The notes under the pieces are model-generated. The model ran no database searches. It was not told the origin of the DNA and saw only the letters and a list, made by a program, of their open reading frames with translations. Positions 8,657-18,300 of a stretch of 64,000 nt of DNA are shown in pieces. Position numbers and translations under genes: made by a program. Each line of letters begins with the position of its first letter. The first letter of the stretch is position 1. Source of the DNA: Solilutibacter tolerans (lineage in GTDB: Bacteria > Pseudomonadota > Gammaproteobacteria > Xanthomonadales > Xanthomonadaceae). The DNA is taken from the NCBI RefSeq assembly GCF_900155935.1, contig NZ_FTLW01000003.1:1-64000 (forward strand), given 5' to 3'.

Positions 8657-10113
8657 ATGACTCCCTCCACTCTCTCTCGCCGCACTACGCCGGCGCTGTT
8701 GGCGATCCTGATCGCCGGCTGCGCCAGTACCCACGGCCTCTCTCCGCACTCCACCCTGCGCGATGTTGATCGCCTATCAACCGCTGAATCTTTGTCGAAG
8801 GCCGATGTTTCCCCCCCGCCTGGCCAGATGCTGAGTGGTGGGAGTCGCTCGGTGATCCCAACCTCGACGCGTTGATCACCACTGCACTCGAAGGCACCCC
8901 CTCACTCGATGCTGCCGATGCGCGCCTGCGCAAGGCACTGGCGCAGGCGGGCTTGGCCGAGGCAGGCCTCAAGCCGACGCTGGGTGCGAGCGCCTCACAT
9001 ACCCACATCAACGTGCCGGAATCGCTGCCCGAGCCCATCGGCGGCACGACGGTCGGTTCGACCATGCTGTCACTACGCTTCGATTGGTCGCCGGACCTGT
9101 GGGGCGGCAAGCGCGCACGCTACTACGCTGCACTGGGCGCGGTACGCGCCAGCGAGGCCGAAGCCCAGGCCGCCCGCGTCATGCTGGCAGGCAACATCGC
9201 CCACACTTGGGTGGCGTTGTCGCAAGCCTATGCGATGCAGGATGTCGCCGTAGCCGAGTCCCAACGCAACGTGGGCCTGCGCAAGCTGTCCGAGCAACGC
9301 GTGCGGGCCGGCATCGACAATCGCATCGCGCTGGTGCAGATCGAAAGTGCCGAGGCCGCCGCACGTGCACAAGCGGGCGCAGCCGCGCAGCAAATTGAAG
9401 CGCTGCGCAACGCATTGGCGATGTTGGCCGGGCAAGGCCCCGACTTCGGCCTGACGCTATCGCGCCCGCAGCTGTATGCGCCCTCACTGCGCGTGCCCTC
9501 GGTATTGCCGAGCGATCTGGTATCACGCCGCGCCGACATCACCGCTGCACGTTGGAGGGTCGAAGCGGCATCCCAATCGATCAAGGCCTCCAAGGCGGAT
9601 TTCTATCCGACCATCAACTTGGCCGCGATGGCGGGCGTGGTAGGCAGTTCTCTCTCCAGTCTCTTCAAGAGCGAATCGACCTTCGCCTATGCATCCCCGG
9701 CCATCACGCTGCCGATCTTCGATGGCGGTCGCTTGCGCAATCAATTGGCCGGCAGCAATGCCGACTTTGACCTGGCCATCGCCCACTACGACCAGACCGT
9801 ACTGAACGCGCTGCGCGAAGTGATCGATGCTACGCAATCGGCTCGATCACTCGAATTGCAAATCAGCGATGCTCGCCGCGCGCGTGATGCGGCGGAGAAA
9901 TCGGCCTCGCTGATGTTGCAGCGTCGCCAGGCTGGGCTGGCCAACCAACTCGACGTGCTCGACGCACAACGACCGTTGCTGCAGTTGAACCAACAGCTCG
10001 CTGTACTCGAAGCACGCCGCATCGACAGCGCCGTGAACCTGGATATCGCTCTTGGCGGTGGCCTGCCGGCCGCCACCCTTCCCGAATCAAACGACAAGCC
10101 CGCATCGCCATGA
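8657..10113 (+). pseudogene. NodT/OprM-type outer-membrane efflux lipoprotein, frameshifted
   Basis: The outer-membrane channel of a tripartite pump. It starts MTPSTLSRRTTPALLAILIAGC with a clear lipobox (LIAGC), reads to a run of seven Cs at 8811-8817 and then leaves frame, stopping at 8875. The remainder (WPDAEWWESLGDP onward, both OEP repeats, conserved SDLVSRRADI and a C-terminal coiled coil) is intact in the frame that ends at 10113. One extra C, or two fewer, would restore a protein of about 485 residues. The lesion is a real loss, a variable homopolymer, or a base-calling error. The stop overlaps the adaptor start (ATGA). Confidence 0.85.
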
Positions 10114-11381
10114 CCACCGAACCGAACGCCCAATCCGAGTCCAAGGCCCAGCCGCAGGTCTCCACCCCTATGCCGCCGAGTGCACCCACTCCCACGCCCC
10201 AACAGCGCAAGCGCAAAAAAGCGCTTTTGGTGCTGACCGCGATCATCACGCTGGCAGCGACAGCATGGATTGCGTGGCATTTCCTCGTCGGCCGCTGGTC
10301 GGAAGAAACAGAGGATGCGTACGCGCAAGGCAACGTGGTCACGGTGACGCCGCAGACCGGTGGCACCGTGGTCGCAATCGGCGCGGAAGACGGCCAGAAG
10401 GTTGTCGCCGGGCAAGTGCTCGTGCGCTTTGACGCCGCCGATGCCGATGCCGCTTACCAGCAAGCCGAAGCCGGCTTGGCCAATGCGGTGCGCCAAGTGC
10501 GCGGCGTGTATCGCGCTGTCGATGCTGGCCAGGCCGAGGTGTAGGCACGCTTTGCCGCCGTTCGCCAGGCACAGGCCGCACTCGCTTCTGCGCAAGCCGA
10601 TGTCGCACGTCGTAGTGGCTTGGTCGCCAGTGGCGCCGTGTCTGCCGAAGAACTCGCGCATGCACGCACCCAACTTGCCACCGCGCAGGCGACACTCGCT
10701 TCGGCGCAGGCTGCGGTATCCGGCGCGCGCGAAAACGTCGAGCGCAACCGCGCGTTGGTCGACAATTCCGGCATCCGCAACAACCCGCAAGTCACTGCCG
10801 CCGCCGCGCAATTGCGCCAGGCTTGGCTCAACAAACAGCGCACGCAAATCATCGCCCCCATCGACGGTTTCGTCGCCAAGCGCACTGTGCAGTTAGGCCA
10901 ACGCATCGCCCCCGGTACGCCGCTGATGGCCGTCATTCCGCTGCAAGACGTGTGGGTGGATGCCAACTTCAAGGAAACGCAGTTGAAGAAGCTGCGCCTG
11001 GGCCAGCGCGTGGAACTGACCTCCGAGCTGTATGGCGATGATGTCGTCTACCACGGCAAGCTGCAGAGCCTGGGCCTTGGCACTGGCAGTGCGTTCTCGA
11101 TCCTGCCGGCGCAAAACGCCAGCGGCAACTGGATCAAGATCGTGCAGCGTGTACCTGTGCGTGTGGAACTGGACCCGAAGCAATTGCAGGAACACCCGCT
11201 GCGCCTGGGATTGTCGATGGCGGTCAAAGTCAATCTGCATGACGAAGGTCAGGGCCTGCTACCGACCGCGCCCACCGGCACGCCCACTCATGGCACCGAT
11301 GCATACGACAAGCACCTGAAGGATGCCGATGCCGCGGTCAATGCTGTGATCGATGCCAACCTCGGCAACGCACGCGACTAA
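10110..11381 (+). pseudogene. EmrA/HlyD-type membrane fusion protein interrupted by an amber codon
   Basis: The periplasmic adaptor of the same pump: a cytosolic N-terminus, one membrane anchor (about residues 47-62), a lipoyl/barrel half (EEDAYAQGNVVTVTPQTGGTVVAIGAEDGQKVVAGQVLV), a coiled-coil hairpin, the second half (APIDGFVAKRTVQLGQRIAPGTPLMAVIPLQDVWVDANFKE) and the beta-barrel. A TAG at 10542-10544 stops the frame inside the coiled coil. Reading continues in the same frame to 11381, so the full gene would encode about 423 residues. The stop is one transition from CAG (Gln), which suits the Ala/Gln-rich hairpin. A fragment after the stop would lack the anchor. Confidence 0.88.
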
Positions 11382-11384
11382 GCC

Positions 11385-12980
11385 ATGGCTTCGACGACCG
11401 CCACTTCGGATGATTTGCCGCAAGCGCCGGCACCCACTGAGACTGCGGCCAACATGCCCGGTTTCGCCCCGCCCAATCGCGCACTGACGACGATTGGTCT
11501 CGCCCTCGCCAGTTTCATGCAGGTGCTCGACACGACCATCGCCAACGTGTCGCTGCCAACTATCTCCGGCAACCTGGGTGGCAGCGCCAGCCAGGCGACA
11601 TGGGTGATTACCTCGTTCGCAGTGTCTACGGCGATTGCCTTGCCCTTGACCGGCTGGCTTGCGCGTCGCTTTGGCGAACGCAAGCTGTTCATGTGGTCGA
11701 CAATGGCATTCGTGATTGCATCGTTCCTGTGCGGCATTGCCAATTCGATGGGTTTATTGGTTACGGCGCGTGCGTTGCAAGGCCTCGTCGCAGGGCCGAT
11801 GTATCCGATTACCCAGGCCTTGCTGTTGTCGATTTACCCGCCAGCCAAACGCGGGCAAGCCATCGCGCTGCTCGCGATGGTCACCGTAGTCGCACCCATT
11901 GCAGGCCCGATCCTCGGCGGCTGGATCACCGACAACTACAGCTGGGAATGGATTTTCTTCATCAACATCCCGCTCGGCATTTTTTCAAGTCTCGTCGTCG
12001 GCTCACAGCTCAAGGGCCGTCCGGAGAAGCTAGAAAAGCCAAAGATGGATTACGTCGGCTTGGCCACGCTGGTCTTGGGGGTAGGCGCATTGCAGTTGTT
12101 GCTGGACTTGGGCAATGACGAAGACTGGTTCAACTCGTCGCACATGGTGGCGCTAGCAATCATCGCGGTGATCTCGCTGGTGGTGTTCGTGATCTGGGAA
12201 CTCACCGACGAAGATCCCATCGTCAATCTGCGTTTGTTCCGCCATCGAAACTTCACTGCAGGCACCATCGCAATGGTGCTGGCGTATTCGGCTTTTTTTG
12301 CGGTCGGCATCCTGGTTCCATTGTGGTTGCAACGCAACCTGGGCTATTCGGCCATCTGGGCAGGCTTGGCGACGGCGCCCATCGGCATCCTGCCTGTGAT
12401 GATCGCGCCGATCATCGGCAAACACGGCAATAAAGTGGACCTGCGTATCCTTGCCAGTGGCGCGTTCATCGTGATGGCATTCACCAGCTTCCTGCGATCA
12501 CACTTCAACCTGGACGTGGACTTCAACCACATCGCCACGATTCAGTTGATGCAGGGTCTGGGGGTCGCGCTGTTCTTCATGCCTGTGCTGCAGATATTGC
12601 TGTCCGACTTGGAGCCGCACGAGATTGCGGCAGGCTCCGGCTTGTCGACCTTTCTGCGCACATTGGGCGGCAGTTTCGCGGCATCACTGACCACCTACGC
12701 ATGGACACAACGCTCTGCCGTGCATCACGCCCAGTTGACCGAGCATATCCCGGCGACCGACCCAGCGATGTTGCAGACCATCGCGCAATACGGCGCGGGC
12801 GATGTGCAACGTGGCGCGATGGTATTGAACGGCATGATCACGCAGCAGTCGATGCAGATCGGTTTCAACGAGATCTTCCACCTGCTCGGCATCATCTTTC
12901 TCGCGGTGATCGCGGTGGTGTGGATAGCCAAGCCGCCGTTCGGCGCCAAAGGGGGAGCCGCAGCAGCCGGCGGCCACTGA
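11385..12980 (+). CDS. DHA2-family drug:H+ antiporter (EmrB-like)
   Basis: 531 residues with 14 predicted membrane segments, the DHA2 subfamily of the major facilitator superfamily. Signatures are FMQVLDTTIANVSLPTISGNLGG in the first segment, WVITSFAVSTAIALPLTGWLARRFGERKLF (motif A region) and PIAGPILGGWITDNYSWEWIFFINIPLG (motif C region). It would be the inner-membrane pump of an EmrAB-TolC-like system exporting hydrophobic toxins. It begins 3 bp after the adaptor gene. It is intact, but its adaptor and channel genes are broken, so the complex should not form as sequenced unless partners are supplied elsewhere. Confidence 0.92.
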   Translation: MASTTATSDDLPQAPAPTETAANMPGFAPPNRALTTIGLALASFMQVLDTTIANVSLPTISGNLGGSASQATWVITSFAVSTAIALPLTGWLARRFGERKLFMWSTMAFVIASFLCGIANSMGLLVTARALQGLVAGPMYPITQALLLSIYPPAKRGQAIALLAMVTVVAPIAGPILGGWITDNYSWEWIFFINIPLGIFSSLVVGSQLKGRPEKLEKPKMDYVGLATLVLGVGALQLLLDLGNDEDWFNSSHMVALAIIAVISLVVFVIWELTDEDPIVNLRLFRHRNFTAGTIAMVLAYSAFFAVGILVPLWLQRNLGYSAIWAGLATAPIGILPVMIAPIIGKHGNKVDLRILASGAFIVMAFTSFLRSHFNLDVDFNHIATIQLMQGLGVALFFMPVLQILLSDLEPHEIAAGSGLSTFLRTLGGSFAASLTTYAWTQRSAVHHAQLTEHIPATDPAMLQTIAQYGAGDVQRGAMVLNGMITQQSMQIGFNEIFHLLGIIFLAVIAVVWIAKPPFGAKGGAAAAGGH

Positions 12981-13562
12981 TCAACCTAACGACAAGAGGA
13001 CGATGCCTGCAGCCAAACCCAGCATCGTCCCGCCCAAGACTTCGACCGTCGTGTGGCGCGCCATGCGAAGACGCGCCCAGCCCAGCAACGGCAACAATGC
13101 AAACGCAACGACGCTAGCGTTGCGATACAACGACCACAGCACGACCGCGCAGAACGCCAAGCTGGCCATGTGCAACGAGAGCTTTATCCAGCGGTTGGCA
13201 ACCCCAGCGACACAGAGCATGCCGATGACCACGGCCACGCCGATAGCCAGTGGTGATGAACGTCCCACCCAGGCCGCATAGGCAATCAACAAGACCAGCA
13301 CCAACGCGTAAAGCGCAGGACGCTCGTGTTTGGATGACGCATCCACCGTGGACCAATGACCCGCACGGTGTCGCTGCCAGACGAAGGCCCACACCACGAC
13401 CATCACCACCGCCATGCCAAGCATGATGCGAGGAAGTGACGCCGGATCCAGCCGCCACAAAGCCAGCAGGTTGAGCAACGCAAAGACGGCAAACGGATGC
13501 AATGCGATCGAAACAATGCGCGCACACTCCGCCTTGATCGAGTGGGTCACGCGTGTCCTCAC
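12981..13562 (-). CDS. PAP2-like multi-pass membrane protein
   Basis: 193 residues with about six hydrophobic segments. It resembles PAP2 (phosphatidic acid phosphatase type 2) membrane proteins: KHERP recalls the K-x6-RP motif, SLHMA is close to the PSGH position, and ARLRMARHTTVE resembles SRx5Hx3D. Several catalytic positions differ, so activity is doubtful. The GTG start overlaps the radA stop (GTGA), so it is translationally coupled to radA. Its stop directly abuts the stop of the convergent pump gene (TGATCA). Confidence 0.6.
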   Translation of the reverse strand: MRTRVTHSIKAECARIVSIALHPFAVFALLNLLALWRLDPASLPRIMLGMAVVMVVVWAFVWQRHRAGHWSTVDASSKHERPALYALVLVLLIAYAAWVGRSSPLAIGVAVVIGMLCVAGVANRWIKLSLHMASLAFCAVVLWSLYRNASVVAFALLPLLGWARLRMARHTTVEVLGGTMLGLAAGIVLLSLG

Positions 13563-14947
13563 GCGTGCGCCAAGGCATCCGCCAGACGAGACACGGCGAT
13601 GACTTCCATCCCCTTGATCGTGCCCGCCTTCGGTGCATTGGCCTTGGGCACGATGGCGCGTTTGAAACCGTGCGTAGCAGCTTCCTTTAATCGCTCTTCG
13701 CCATTGGGCACGGGGCGGATCTCGCCGGACAGTCCCACTTCGCCGAAAGCAATTGTCTTGTCGGCGAGCGGCTGATCGCGCAGCGATGACAGCACGGCGA
13801 GCAATACGGGCAAATCAGCGGCAGTTTCCTGTACGCGGATGCCACCGACCACGTTCACGAACACGTCCTGGTCGCCGACCATGATCCCGCCATGCCGATG
13901 CAGCACGGCGAGCAGCATCGCCAATCGATTGCCTTCAAGGCCGACCGCAACACGACGCGGATTCGACAACGGTGAAGCATCGACCAAGGCCTGCACCTCC
14001 ACCAACAAGGGGCGCGTGCCTTCGCGCGTCACCATCACGCAGCTGCCTGGTTGGTCGGCGCTGCCGCCCGACAGAAAAATCGCGGAAGGGTTCGGCACTT
14101 CACGCAAACCGCGATCACCCATCGCAAACACACCGAGCTCGTTCACCGCGCCGAAGCGATTCTTGAACGCGCGCAGCACGCGGAAGCGGCTGCCGGAATC
14201 CCCCTCGAAATAGAGCACCGCATCGACCATGTGCTCCAACACGCGCGGCCCGGCGATGCCGCCTTCCTTGGTCACATGACCGACCAGGAACACGGCCGTG
14301 CCGGTTTCTTTTGCATAGCGCACCAGACGTGCGGCCGATTCACGCACTTGGCTCACGGAACCCGGCGCTGCGGTCAGCGTTTCCGTCCACAAGGTTTGGA
14401 TGGAATCGGCGATGATGAAGCGTGGCTTGGCAACAATAGCTTGCTCAAGGATGCGCTCGACGCAGGTTTCCGCCAGCGCATGCATGCCTTCCAGCGGCAG
14501 ACCAAGGCGCGATGCACGACCGGCAACCTGGCCGAGTGATTCTTCGCCGGTGACGTAGAGACCATGCAAGCTCCCCGCCATCGACGCGAGGGCTTGTGTC
14601 AGCAAAGTGGATTTGCCAATGCCAGGATCACCACCGATCAGCACCACCGCACCTTCGACCAAACCACCACCCAGAACGCGGTCGAATTCGCCGATGCCGG
14701 TGGTGACGCGCGCGGTCTCGGTCTGCGCCACATCTTTCAGCGGTGTGATTTTCGGCGCATCCACCTTGCCCGCCCAACCACTGCGACGGCCTGCAGGTGA
14801 TTTCGCTGCAGCCGCACTCTCCAGCACGATCTCCGCCAATGTGTCCCACGCGCCGCAGGCGCTGCACTGGCCCTGCCACTTCGAATAATCAGCGCCGCAT
14901 TCGCTGCAAACATAGGCGGTGCGCGCTTTGGATGTTGCTTTGGCCAT
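13559..14947 (-). CDS. radA: DNA repair protein RadA (Sms)
   Basis: 462 residues. Domains in order: an N-terminal C4 zinc finger (CSECGADYSKWQGQCSACGAW), a RecA-like ATPase core with Walker A GGDPGIGKSTLL, the RadA-specific KNRFGAVNELG motif, and a C-terminal Lon-like domain (VNVVGGIRVQETAADLPVLLAVLSS). RadA is a helicase-like branch-migration factor in recombinational repair. ATG 14947 places the zinc finger 14 residues from the start; the upstream in-frame extension to 15040 is not needed. The length is as expected (about 460). Confidence 0.96.
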   Translation of the reverse strand: MAKATSKARTAYVCSECGADYSKWQGQCSACGAWDTLAEIVLESAAAAKSPAGRRSGWAGKVDAPKITPLKDVAQTETARVTTGIGEFDRVLGGGLVEGAVVLIGGDPGIGKSTLLTQALASMAGSLHGLYVTGEESLGQVAGRASRLGLPLEGMHALAETCVERILEQAIVAKPRFIIADSIQTLWTETLTAAPGSVSQVRESAARLVRYAKETGTAVFLVGHVTKEGGIAGPRVLEHMVDAVLYFEGDSGSRFRVLRAFKNRFGAVNELGVFAMGDRGLREVPNPSAIFLSGGSADQPGSCVMVTREGTRPLLVEVQALVDASPLSNPRRVAVGLEGNRLAMLLAVLHRHGGIMVGDQDVFVNVVGGIRVQETAADLPVLLAVLSSLRDQPLADKTIAFGEVGLSGEIRPVPNGEERLKEAATHGFKRAIVPKANAPKAGTIKGMEVIAVSRLADALAHA

Positions 14948-15036
14948 GGTGTTGGAATCAGGGTCGATGCTGCTTCGGAACCCACACTGTAGCCGTCCGC
15001 CATCGCATCCGGCGAGACGACATCGACCATGCCCCC

Positions 15037-15942
15037 TCATTCCCAGGGTGGCGTATCACGCAACCGCTCGGCCATGAAATCCACAAAGTGACTGACGCGC
15101 GGCGGTATCAGCCGACGCTGCGGCATGACCGCCCAAATACCCGTGGGTGCGAGCGGATAATCCGCCAGCACGGTGACCAGACGCCCTGATCTCAGATCAT
15201 CCGCGATATGCCAGAGCGAATGCGTGGCGATGCCCTCGCCCGCCACCGCCGCATCGCGCAGCAGCTCGCCAAGATTGCTCTCGAGGCGGCCGTGCACACG
15301 CACGCGAACTTCGCCGCCCCGCCCATCGCCCAGTACCCACTGATCCTGCCGACCCTGCGCGCCAGTGAGGATCAAACAGTCGTGCTCGGCCAAGTCTTTC
15401 GGCGTCTCGGGTGTGCCGCGGCGCGCCAGATACGCCGGCGATGCCACGAGCACACGCTGATTTTCGGCCAACCGCTTCGCCACCAAACTGGAATCGGCCA
15501 GCGCACCAATGCGGATACCCAGATCAAACCCGTCACTCACCAGATCCACCATTTGATCGCTGAGATCGACGCTGACCCGCAAGCGCGGGTGCCGCGCCAT
15601 GAATTCGTTCAACAAGGGTGAGAGATACAGCCGCCCGAACGTGGCCGATGCCGCGATCCTAAGCGTGCCTGCCACGCCGGTATTTGTGGCCTGCAGACTG
15701 CCAAACAACGTATCGAGATCATCCACTAGACCCCGACCCTGCTCTGCCAGCGCCAATCCCTCGGCCGTGGGATGCAGGCGACGCGTAGTTCGATGCAGGA
15801 GGCGTACGCCAAGGCTCTGTTCCAAGCGGGCCAGGCGCTGGCTGGCGACGGCTGGACTCAGATCCAGCTGGCGCGCGGCGGCGCTGATGGAGCCTTGGTC
15901 CAATACACGCAGGAACAAGGCCAGATCATCCAATCGATCCAT
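15037..15942 (-). CDS. LysR-family transcriptional regulator
   Basis: 301 residues. The N-terminal winged HTH (MDRLDDLALFLRVLDQGSISAAARQLDLSPAVASQRLARLEQSLGVRLLHRTTRRL) is followed by a substrate-binding domain (GTLRIAASATFGRLYLSPLL onward) of the DsdC/CrgA-like subgroup. It is divergent from an MFS exporter gene with a 97-bp AT-rich gap, the classical layout for a LysR regulator and its target. I use ATG 15942; a TTG at 15951 is in frame. The ligand is unknown. Confidence 0.92.
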   Translation of the reverse strand: MDRLDDLALFLRVLDQGSISAAARQLDLSPAVASQRLARLEQSLGVRLLHRTTRRLHPTAEGLALAEQGRGLVDDLDTLFGSLQATNTGVAGTLRIAASATFGRLYLSPLLNEFMARHPRLRVSVDLSDQMVDLVSDGFDLGIRIGALADSSLVAKRLAENQRVLVASPAYLARRGTPETPKDLAEHDCLILTGAQGRQDQWVLGDGRGGEVRVRVHGRLESNLGELLRDAAVAGEGIATHSLWHIADDLRSGRLVTVLADYPLAPTGIWAVMPQRRLIPPRVSHFVDFMAERLRDTPPWE

Positions 15943-16039
15943 GATTATCAAATTTTTATTGAAATTGATTGTTGATATTGCCGATTTTTAAATTCAATGC
16001 AATGACGGAGCATGTCGGCTTCCCTACACGAGCGTCGCC

Positions 16040-17242
16040 ATGAACACCTCCAACGGCCGCCTACCTTTGGCGCTCTACGCACTCACCGCCGGGGCATTCG
16101 GCATCGGCACCACTGAATTCGTGATCATGGGCTTGTTGATGCAGGTGTCCGCCGATCTCGGCGTGACCATTTCCGCAGCAGGCTTGTTGATTTCCGGCTA
16201 CGCGCTGGGTGTCTTCATCGGCGCGCCGCTGCTGACCGCGGCGACCACCCGCTGGCCGCGCAAGACGGTACTGGTCGCATTGATGATCGTGTTCACTCTG
16301 GGCAACCTGGCCTGCGCGCTGGCCCCCAACTACGAGATATTGATGGCCGCACGCGTGCTTACCTCGCTCGCCCATGGCACGTTCTTTGGCGTCGGCGCGG
16401 TGGTGGCCACGCAATTGGTTTCGCCGGATCGCAAGGCGACCGCGATCTCCATCATGTTCACTGGCCTCACTGCGGCGACTCTGCTCGGTGTACCCGCAGG
16501 GGCTTGGCTGGGCCTGCACTACGGCTGGCGCGCGGCGTTTTGGGCGGTGACAGTGCTGGACCTAGTTGCCACCGCGATCATCGTCTGGCTGGTGCCGGCC
16601 GATCGCGACCGCACGCAAGCAACATCCCTGCGCGAAGAAATGAAAGTGCTGTCGCGTCCTCAGGTGCTACTTGGCCTGGCGATGACCGTGCTGGGTTATG
16701 CCGGCGTGTTCGCAGTCTTCACCTACATCCAGCCGATCCTGACCCAGATCAGCGGCTTCAGCGATGCAGCGGTATCGCCGATCCTCTTGGTTTTCGGTGT
16801 CGGCTTTTTCATCGGCAACCTGCTGGGCGGCCGACTGGCGGACAAACGGCTGGTACCGGCATTGCTTGGGACATTGCTGTTGCTGTCCATTGTGCTCGCC
16901 ACGATGACCTTCGCCATGCACTACACCTGGAGCGCCATCTTGTTCACAGGCTTGTTGGGCGCTGCCGCCTTTGCGACCGTCGCGCCGCTGCAGATGCGCG
17001 TACTGCAAAAGGCCGAAGGCGCGGGACAGAACATGGCCTCCAGCCTCAACATCGCGGCGTTCAACTTGGGCAATGCCATCGGTGCATGGTTGGGGGCGAT
17101 TGTGATCGGTAGTCGTTTGGGCCTCGGCGCGGTCGGTGCAGTCGCTGCCTTGGTCACATTGCTGGGTCTTGCGATCGCGGTCTACAGCGTGTGGTTGGAC
17201 CGTCGCGCCGCGCCAGTGCCTGCGGCCGCCTGCAACGCCTGA
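16040..17242 (+). CDS. DHA1-family MFS exporter (AraJ/YdhP-like)
   Basis: 400 residues with 12 predicted membrane segments. The start RLPLALYALTAGAFGIGTTEFVIMGLL and the loop after segment 2 are typical of the AraJ/YdhP branch of DHA1 transporters, which export sugars, purines or drugs by proton antiport. It is divergent from the LysR gene at 15037-15942, which probably controls it. A GC-rich inverted repeat follows the stop. The gene is intact and normal in length. Confidence 0.9.
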   Translation: MNTSNGRLPLALYALTAGAFGIGTTEFVIMGLLMQVSADLGVTISAAGLLISGYALGVFIGAPLLTAATTRWPRKTVLVALMIVFTLGNLACALAPNYEILMAARVLTSLAHGTFFGVGAVVATQLVSPDRKATAISIMFTGLTAATLLGVPAGAWLGLHYGWRAAFWAVTVLDLVATAIIVWLVPADRDRTQATSLREEMKVLSRPQVLLGLAMTVLGYAGVFAVFTYIQPILTQISGFSDAAVSPILLVFGVGFFIGNLLGGRLADKRLVPALLGTLLLLSIVLATMTFAMHYTWSAILFTGLLGAAAFATVAPLQMRVLQKAEGAGQNMASSLNIAAFNLGNAIGAWLGAIVIGSRLGLGAVGAVAALVTLLGLAIAVYSVWLDRRAAPVPAAACNA

Positions 17243-17265
17243 ATTGCAACACGGCCTACCTCTGC

Positions 17266-17297
17266 GGACGGCTCCAGCAATGGGCCGTCCATTGTCG
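17266..17297 (+). terminator. Weak terminator-like hairpin after the MFS gene
   Basis: GGACGGC (17266-17272) pairs with GCCGTCC (17284-17290) across an 11-nt loop. The sequence after it, attgtcg, is only weakly T-rich. It may end the exporter transcript with help from Rho. Confidence 0.35.
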
Positions 17298-17423
17298 TGA
17301 GTCATGCTGAACGCTCAATTTCAAACATTCCCGCTCCCGAAGCGCTTGGCGTGATTGCGCAACCTTTATCAAAGGCAATGACCGACTATTGCACCGTCAT
17401 CCATGGAAACAGCGGGGACGCAC

Positions 17424-18300
17424 ATGCCAACACCCAGCACGCGCGCACGCTACGCAGCACGCATCGACAAGGTTGTTGATTATCTTGTTGACCATCTTGA
17501 TGATTCACTACCCCTAGAACGGCTGGCAAGCATCGGTCATTTTTCACCTTGGCATTTCCATCGCATCTATCGCGGGATGATGGGCGAAACCATCCAAACC
17601 ACTGTACAGCGCCTGCGGTTGCAACGTGCTGCGAATGAATTGGTGCATGGACGTCGCACCTTGGATGACATCGCACGTGATGCCGGCTACGCAAGCCAGG
17701 CTGCATTTGCACGCGCGTTTACGCCGGCTTACGGCCTGCCTCCGGGGCGGTTCCGGCAACAAGGCGGCATCCCCACACCTCTATCTACCGCGCCATACAA
17801 GCCACCGGCGGATGGCGAAACATACGCCGTCTGTGTGCAACTCCTTGATTCAATCGATGTCGCCGCATTGCGCCATCGTGGCGATTACAAACGCATCGGT
17901 GATGCCTTTCAGCGTTTGGCTGCGTGGAGTGCGGGCCAGGGCATCGCAGCAACCGAAGCGCGATCGTTTGGCATTTATGATCAGGATCCGGAAAGTGTCG
18001 ACGTCAACGCTCTGACCTCCTACGCCTGCATCGAGATTCCCCCCGGCACTCAGGCTGCAACCTCCGTTAGCGCGCTCCACCATTCCTTCGGGCCGGCATG
18101 CGGTACTGGTACATACCGGTCCTTACATTGAACTTGAGCACGCCTATCACTGGCTGTACAGCAGCTGGCTGCCAAGCAGCGGCGAGGAAGCCGCTGATCA
18201 GCCGATCGTCGAGGAATATCTCAACGACTGCCAATCCCTCCCGCCCATCGCATGGCAGACAGCGATCTGCCTACCCCTGCGTCAGGAGGCATCACGATGA
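17424..18300 (+). pseudogene. AraC-family regulator with GyrI-like ligand domain, frameshifted
   Basis: An N-terminal AraC double HTH (LVDHLDDSLPLERLASIGHFSPWHFHRIYRGMMGETI and RTLDDIARDAGYASQAAFARAFTPAYGLPPGRFR) is followed by a GyrI-like effector domain (VQLLDSIDVAALRHRGDYKRIGDAFQRL). At 18077-18078 an extra C in gcgctccacc shifts the frame and gives a stop at 18131. Dropping one base restores GRHAVLVHTGPYIELEHAYHWLYSSWLP and an end at 18300, giving about 291 residues. The restored stop overlaps the next gene (ATGA), so the lesion is recent or an error. ATG 17424 has GGGGA upstream. Confidence 0.82.
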
